This document shows positions 59,950 to 64,000 of a DNA stretch of 64,000 bases, piece after piece (position 1 is the first letter of the stretch; each line of letters begins with the position of its first letter). The translations under genes and the position numbers were made by a program. The notes beneath the pieces were generated by a model that made no database searches, was not told the DNA's origin, and worked only from the letters and a program-made list of their open reading frames with translations. The DNA is taken from NCBI RefSeq assembly GCF_000009765.2, contig NC_003155.5, positions 5,394,001 to 5,458,000 of the forward strand. The letters are read 5' to 3'. This DNA is from Streptomyces avermitilis MA-4680 = NBRC 14893 (GTDB lineage Bacteria > Actinomycetota > Actinomycetes > Streptomycetales > Streptomycetaceae).

Positions 59950-60459
59950 ATGAGTGACGTACGCGAGAACCTCACCTACGAGCGGTTCGGCACCGCTGTC
60001 CGTGAGCTGGCCCAGGCCATCGCCGACGACGGGTACGAGCCCGACATAGTGCTCAGCATCGCCCGGGGCGGGGTGTTCGTCGCCGGCGGGCTCGCCTACG
60101 CCCTGGACTGCAAGAACATCCACCTGGTGAACGTGGAGTTCTACACGGGGGTGGGGACGACGCTGGAGATGCCGGTGATGCTCGCTCCCGTCCCCAACGC
60201 CATCGACTTCTCCGACAAGAAGGTGCTGATCACGGACGACGTGGCCGACACCGGGAAGACGCTGAAGCTCGTGCGCGACTTCTGCGTCGACGCCGTCGCC
60301 GAGGTCCGCAGCGCCGTGATCTATGAGAAGTCCCACTCCCTCGTGAAGTGCGAGTACGTGTGGAAGCGCACGGATGAGTGGATCAACTTCCCGTGGAGTG
60401 TCTTGCCCGTAGTACGGAAGTCTGGCGAGCCCGTGACGCCTTCTAAGGAGGCCATCTAG
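59950..60459 (+). CDS. Phosphoribosyltransferase
   Basis: A 169-residue type I PRTase. PRPP-binding motif: VLITDDVADTGKTLKLVRDF. The hood and flanks read DIVLSIARGGVFVAGGLAYA and KCEYVWKRTDEWINFPWSVL. It is probably a hypoxanthine/guanine- or xanthine-type salvage enzyme. GTG 59926 overlapping the dcd stop is an alternative start; ATG 59950 (MSDVRENLTYERFG) fits the family better. It lies at the border of the accessory region that begins just after its stop. Confidence 0.92.
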   Translation: MSDVRENLTYERFGTAVRELAQAIADDGYEPDIVLSIARGGVFVAGGLAYALDCKNIHLVNVEFYTGVGTTLEMPVMLAPVPNAIDFSDKKVLITDDVADTGKTLKLVRDFCVDAVAEVRSAVIYEKSHSLVKCEYVWKRTDEWINFPWSVLPVVRKSGEPVTPSKEAI

Positions 60460-60617
60460 GTTCGATCGTGCGTTCGGCACTGCATGTGGTGACCCCACGA
60501 GTGTCAGTGCCAACCGATATGCTTCTGCCGTCCACTTCCGGTCCATCCCGAGCTTCGGACCTAAGAGCCGAAGGCCCCTCTAGCCAGGGGTTCGCACGAC
60601 CGGACTGGAAGTGTGAC

Positions 60618-60749
60618 ATGGCAGATCTGCGAAAGCCGGAAGAGCCGGACCGTGATCCTGGACGGGGCCCCACCAAGGCCGAGATCTTGATCGCGATCCT
60701 CACGGCAATCTCGGCGCTCGCAGGCTGTGTGGAGCAGCTCGCGCGGTAG
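60618..60749 (+). CDS. Small hydrophobic-tailed protein
   Basis: A 43-residue ORF with GGAAG before ATG 60618: MADLRKPEEPDRDPGRGPTK then AEILIAILTAISALAGCVEQ. A charged start and one short span. It is just inside the accessory region. The function is unknown. Confidence 0.45.
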   Translation: MADLRKPEEPDRDPGRGPTKAEILIAILTAISALAGCVEQLAR

Positions 60750-60910
60750 TGCCGCGCAGCGAGGTGGTGCCGGAAGACAGGGCCCAAGCGAAACGGGCCC
60801 GACCGTCTGATACTCGGCCGGACCCGCTTCGATAACTCCATGCACGGGCCCGGGCCTGGTCTAGCCACCAGGGCCGGGCCTCCGTGCTGGAGGGCTTGGA
60901 GTCTGGGTTA

Positions 60911-60934
60911 TTTGACCAAACTCATTTGGTCAAA
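60911..60934. promoter_or_regulatory. Perfect 10-bp inverted repeat in accessory region
   Basis: tttgaccaaa-ctca-tttggtcaaa. Two related gcttggcca units follow at 60938-60946 and 60956-60964, so this may be a multi-site binding region (regulator, replication or transfer protein). Confidence 0.55.
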
Positions 60935-60975
60935 CGCGCTTGGCCAACCCAGTTTGCTTGGCCACTATATCTACC

Positions 60976-61015
60976 CTAGCCCCGGCTAGCTCTAGTCGGC
61001 CCTAGCGGTTCCTAG
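60976..61015. other. Cluster of five CTAG tetranucleotides
   Basis: CTAG at 60976, 60986, 60992, 61002 and 61012, mostly spaced 10 bp. CTAG is rare in GC-rich actinobacterial genomes. Confidence 0.7.
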
Positions 61016-61167
61016 CCGTTCCTGGCGGTATTCAGGCACTGGTAGCGGCTACCCGCCCGATGTTTCCGCTGGTCAGAGACCCTGAGATGACGCTACGGGG
61101 GCCTCAGTGCCCGGTAGCGATAAGTGCCTATCTCTGCACTCTTAGTTACCGCGGGTCGAATATCACT

Positions 61168-61210
61168 CCCGTCCCACCACTTGCCCCGTCCCACCACTTG
61201 CCCCGTCCAC
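61168..61210 (+). repeat. 17-bp tandem repeat
   Basis: cccgtcccaccacttgc occurs at 61168-61184 and 61185-61201, then a partial third copy cccgtccac. Confidence 0.85.
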
Positions 61211-61502
61211 CGTCGCCCCAGGCAGTCTGTACGCGCACCCCCTGCTGCCTGCCATGCGACGGCGCTCTATCAGATGCGGTCTGGCATGTGGGACGGGTGT
61301 GGAATCAGGTTCGGTCCGGTGCATCGGCCCTGGTGCCCAGTGCCTGAATCGGCGATCACCTTGGGGCATGTGGTGGCGCGGGGCCGGGGCCGGGGCGGCG
61401 CGGGCCGAAGGCAGGAGCGAAGCCCCGAGTCCCGAGCCCGGCGCCGGCCCACTGTGCGGGCTGGTGGTGTGCATCTCGGGTGCGGCGGCTGGGCCGTGTC
61501 TC

Positions 61503-62401
61503 TCAACTTCGTAGCCAGGTGATGACGGCCGCCAGTACGGCTGCAGAGCGATAGACGATCACGAGTGTCATATCGGGTGGCCAGGCCCCGCCACTGCTTG
61601 AGCAGGTTGAAAGATCGTTCCACGAGGTTCCTACGCTTGTAGGTCTCGGTGTCCATAGCGCGGGAGGCGTCCGCCGCTGCAGCCCTTTCTCTTGCGGTTG
61701 GCCTGCTGATCGGCGCGTTCAGGGATCACGGTGCGGATGCCACGGGCCGCGAGGTCCGCGCGGACCTGCTTCGAGGAGTACGCCTTGTCTGCGAGCAGGG
61801 CGTCCGGTGTAGTGCGCGGCCTGCCGCGGCCGAGTCGCGGAACCCGGATGTCGCCCAGCAGAAGGGGCAGGACCTGCGCGTCGTGGACCTGGCCCGGAGT
61901 GACTACGACGGCCAGCGGGCGGCCGTTGCCGTCCACGGCGTGATGGATTTTGGTCGTCAGGCCCCCGCGGGACCGGCCTATGGCGTGGCCCGCCGGCTCA
62001 CTCCTGGTGGCAGGAACTTCGGTCTTGCTGCGGCAGGTGGCGGCGCCGGTGTCCTTCTCCGGCCGGACCGTGTTCGTGGCGTGCTGGTGGGCCCGGTTGA
62101 TCGTCGAGTCGACCGAGACCGTCCAGTCGACTCTGTGGATCGAGTCCGCCTGGGCGGTCAGCTGCGCCAGAACCGTGTCCCAGGTGCCGTCCGCTGCCCA
62201 CCTGCGAGGGCGCTTCGACACCGTCTGCCATGGACCGAACGCTTCGCGGGGCAGATCTCTCCAGGGGATTGCGGTGCGGTACCGGTAGATGATCCCTTCG
62301 ACGATGCGCCGGTGATCGGCGAACGGACACCCTGCCTTCCCCGTGTTGTGGGGAAGGCAGGGCACCAGGCGAGCCCACTGTTCGTCAGTCAGCAGGCGCA
62401 T
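61503..62401 (-). pseudogene. Decayed IS5-family transposase
   Basis: The minus-strand frame from ATG 62401 reads MRLLTDEQWARLVPCLPHNT, then IIYRYRTAIPWRDLPREAFG, DWTVSVDSTINRAHQHATN and LADKAYSSKQVRADLAARGI to GGRLPRYG. An extra G shifts the frame, continuing as DTETYKRRNLVERSFNLLKQ and WRGLATRYDT, where a second shift occurs before the natural end (VYRSAAVLAAVITWLRS, stop at 61503). DDE residues can be found, but at least two frameshifts make it inactive. No clear terminal inverted repeats were found. Its 5' end abuts the methyltransferase stop. Confidence 0.85.
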
Positions 62402-62415
62402 GCGCCCGCTCGTGG

Positions 62416-63267
62416 TCACCGAGGCTGGTAGGCGGTGGCCAGCACGGAGACGGTGACCTGGTCGGACAGGAAGCCGTCATCGTCGAGGTCTGCACGGCTC
62501 ACATGGCGGGCGCTCGGCGTCATCGCCACCAGGTCCAGGGCATCCTGCCTGGACAAGGTCGCGGGGTATTCCACCTCTTCGGTGACGGCGGCCTCGAAGA
62601 AGGGGTCCAGCGCCTGGTGCAGGCGCTGTTCCTTGGCCGGGTCGATCGTGACCATCGCAGGCAGCCGGTCGCGCAGCTCGGCCAGGTGCCGTCCGGTGGG
62701 ACGGACCACGATCAACCGGCCGGTCGGGCGCAGCACGCGGTGGAACTCGGCCGGGTTGCGCGGGGCGAACACGTCCAGCACGACATCGGCCACCCCGTCG
62801 GCCAGCGGGAAGGGACGGAAGACGTCCCAGGCCACCGCGGCGCCTCGGTCGTGGGCACGGGCTGCCGAGCGCAGCGCGCGCACCGATGTGTCCAGACCCA
62901 GACCACGGGCGCCGGGCAGCCGGTCGAGTACGCCGGCCAGGTAGTAGCCCGTGCCGCATCCCACGTCCACAATCGTGGCCTGCTCAGGCGCGGTATCGAT
63001 CGCCAGGCGGGCCCCGACGTTGCGGATGGGCGCGTAGGTGCCGGTGGACAGGAACCGGCTCCGGGCCTGGACCATGGCTGTGTCATCGCCGCTGGTGGCG
63101 CGTGTGCCCGTCAGCAGGCCGGCGTAGCCGTGGCGGGCGATGTCGAAGGTGTGGCCGACCGGACAGCGCAGTGCGCCGCGGAGGAGGTACAGATGGCGCG
63201 TGCGGCACGTCGGGCAACACAGCAGGTCGAGGGACAGTGCGAGGGCAGGGGGAAGCGACACGGGCAC
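62416..63267 (-). CDS. RlmA-like 23S rRNA (guanine-N1) methyltransferase
   Basis: A 283-residue enzyme. It has the zinc finger LLCCPTC (~15-21) with RCPVGHTFDIARHGYAGLL (~34-52), as in RlmA/TlrB. The SAM domain has IVDVGCGTGYYLAG (~99-112), GLGLDTSVRALRSAARAHDR, VADVVLDVFAPRNPAEFHRV and LIVVRPTGRHLAELRDRLPA. RlmA(I) and RlmA(II)/TlrB methylate G745/G748, and the latter contributes to macrolide resistance; which type this is cannot be told by eye. It is preceded by a 200-base leader with a short ORF and hairpin. It lies within the accessory region. Confidence 0.9.
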   Translation of the reverse strand: MPVSLPPALALSLDLLCCPTCRTRHLYLLRGALRCPVGHTFDIARHGYAGLLTGTRATSGDDTAMVQARSRFLSTGTYAPIRNVGARLAIDTAPEQATIVDVGCGTGYYLAGVLDRLPGARGLGLDTSVRALRSAARAHDRGAAVAWDVFRPFPLADGVADVVLDVFAPRNPAEFHRVLRPTGRLIVVRPTGRHLAELRDRLPAMVTIDPAKEQRLHQALDPFFEAAVTEEVEYPATLSRQDALDLVAMTPSARHVSRADLDDDGFLSDQVTVSVLATAYQPR

Positions 63268-63387
63268 GAGGCACTCCTGGCAAGGGCGAAGGGAAGAGAC
63301 CGTGCCTGCACGCGCGCTCAGAGCGTCACTGCCTCAGGAAGGAACGAGCAGTGTCGGGAACGTGATTCACGCAGCAGGCACACCAAG

Positions 63388-63415
63388 GAGGGCGACGCCG
63401 TCCGGCATCGCCCTC
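63388..63415 (-). promoter_or_regulatory. Terminator-like hairpin in the methyltransferase leader
   Basis: A 12-bp stem (gagggcgacgcc/ggcatcgccctc, one G-U pair in RNA) with loop of 4, then CUUGGUGU. It lies between a 9-codon leader ORF and the coding start, which suits transcription attenuation. Confidence 0.5.
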
Positions 63416-63427
63416 AGCGCCTTCCTG

Positions 63428-63457
63428 TCACAGGAAGCAGCAGTGCGGGGTGCTCAT
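63428..63457 (-). CDS. Possible 9-residue leader peptide
   Basis: ATG 63457 encodes MSTPHCCFL then TGA. Its last codons sit in ctgcttcctgtgacaggaag, a tight dyad able to pair with downstream aggaagg. The ribosome-binding site is weak. It would act as a translation-sensing leader for the methyltransferase gene. Confidence 0.35.
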   Translation of the reverse strand: MSTPHCCFL

Positions 63458-63565
63458 GAATGCCACGTCATGAGTTTACGAGCATCGGCGAAGCCCCTGA
63501 CGCCCCCACGGAGTTGGGAGACACGACCGAGGCCGAAATCCCCGAAGGATGGGGACAAGAAGGGG

Positions 63566-63664
63566 ATGACCACGGACGAGTGGATCAAGATGCATCTTCG
63601 CCGTGCACCTGAGCGTGACGAGGAATGGGTGCGCCGTGCGCTCGTCTTGCAAGGGCGTGCGTGA
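63566..63664 (+). CDS. Small conserved-looking protein at element edge
   Basis: A 32-residue ORF: MTTDEWIKMHLRRAPERDEE then WVRRALVLQGRA. An in-frame ATG at 63470 would give 64 residues. It reads like the short proteins found beside integrases on Streptomyces mobile elements. It converges on the recombinase end 3 bp away. The function is unknown. Confidence 0.45.
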   Translation: MTTDEWIKMHLRRAPERDEEWVRRALVLQGRA

Positions 63665-63667
63665 TCG

Positions 63668-64000
63668 TCAGCGCCACACAGGCTCGATGAGGCTGGGGTC
63701 GAACCTTCGCCGGCCTTTGCCTGCTGGGTGGATGATCACGGCTGACAGTCTGTGCAGCACAATCTCCTGCTGCCGTTCGATCGGCAGACCGAAGAACTCG
63801 TCCAGAGTCAGGTTCGCAGCGTCGCCCTTGGCCTCGGACTGCTTCAGTTCCTTGTAGAACCGGGCGCGCTCCAACTTCAGTTCATCGCGCTGTCGCTCCT
63901 TTCCGGGAAGGAGCTGCAAGAGCGTGGTCACAGTGATCTGCTTCGACCGCTCGGCGTTCACTAGCTGGGTGATGTCGTCGTTGACCTGCTCCAATTCGGC
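63668..64000 (-). CDS. Large serine recombinase/integrase, C-terminal end (5' part outside window)
   Basis: The minus-strand frame enters from the right edge; its first visible Met at 63994 need not be the start. It reads QLVNAERSKQITVTTLLQLL, a coiled-coil-like QRDELKLERARFYKELKQSE and the tail LDEFFGLPIERQQEIVLHRL and SAVIIHPAGKGRRRFDPSLI. This is typical of the C-terminus of large serine recombinases used by phages and integrative elements. It supports an integrated element extending to the right of this window. Confidence 0.75.
   Translation of the reverse strand, partial: AELEQVNDDITQLVNAERSKQITVTTLLQLLPGKERQRDELKLERARFYKELKQSEAKGDAANLTLDEFFGLPIERQQEIVLHRLSAVIIHPAGKGRRRFDPSLIEPVWR

Larger units (their letters stand above)
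60750..61502. other. Accessory intergenic region with palindromes and clustered CTAG sites
   Basis: No gene. It holds a hairpin near 60860-60892, the palindrome at 60911-60934, the direct repeat gcttggcca at 60938 and 60956, the CTAG cluster at 60976-61015 and tandem repeats at 61168-61210. GC is lower than in the rest of the window. Confidence 0.6.

Overview
This window is high-GC actinobacterial DNA, almost certainly from a Streptomyces chromosome. The signs are very high GC with strong third-position bias, frequent GTG starts, several ECF sigma factors, two-component systems next to lipoproteins and lectin-type secreted hydrolases, a sortase E-type LAETG substrate, and a dcd gene beside tRNA-Gly(CCC). 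No rRNA operon or CRISPR array is visible.

Layout. 1-12 kb: a partial endonuclease/exonuclease/phosphatase protein, an alpha/beta hydrolase divergent from a frameshifted MocR-type regulator, membrane proteins, a PP2C (SpoIIE-type) phosphatase, an OmpR/kinase pair, a possible degenerate caspase-fold protein and a large secreted beta-propeller/Ig protein. 12-19.4 kb: an XRE-TPR regulator divergent from a tiny secreted peptide gene, then an envelope-stress block. In that block a four-gene overlapping operon (L,D-transpeptidase, ECF sigma, membrane anti-sigma-like protein, glycosyltransferase PBP) is divergent from a second ECF sigma and a membrane protein whose outer domain looks like a catalytically dead L,D-transpeptidase. 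19.6-27.8 kb: the most unusual block. It holds a RES-domain toxin with an Xre/MbcA-like antitoxin, then a caspase-STAND NTPase overlapping a WD40 protein, and head-to-head with them (19 bp between start codons) an LCAT-like lipase. This looks like an immune or programmed-cell-death module.

28-42 kb: a sortase substrate, a DUF4142 protein, a Usp protein, lipoproteins, a permease plus His-rich TIGR03943-type pair (metal handling), a 2OG-oxygenase-like protein, a SRPBCC protein, an IS630 insertion with a clear TA target duplication, a HAD phosphatase, a DEAD-box helicase, a cold-shock protein and a MerR-like regulator. 42-51 kb: a class A beta-lactamase, a NarL-type two-component system, a serine hydrolase of the beta-lactamase/DD-peptidase fold, a DUF1152 protein, small secreted proteins and a lysyl-oxidase-like protein. 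51-54.3 kb: two convergent secreted cell-wall hydrolases sharing a tachylectin-type propeller but carrying different catalytic ends (SLT and CHAP).

54.3-58.8 kb: a gene-poor stretch, then an operon for a uronic-acid-type polysaccharide (nucleotide-sugar dehydrogenase, two tiny proteins, hyaluronan-synthase-like glycosyltransferase), ending at tRNA-Gly. 59-60.5 kb: core genes (zinc-ribbon protein, dcd, phosphoribosyltransferase). 60.5-64 kb: an accessory region with lower GC, palindromes, clustered CTAG sites, a decayed IS5-type transposase, an RlmA-like rRNA methyltransferase preceded by a possible leader-peptide attenuator, and the C-terminal end of a large serine recombinase running off the window. 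All calls are made by reading the sequence; no database search was run.
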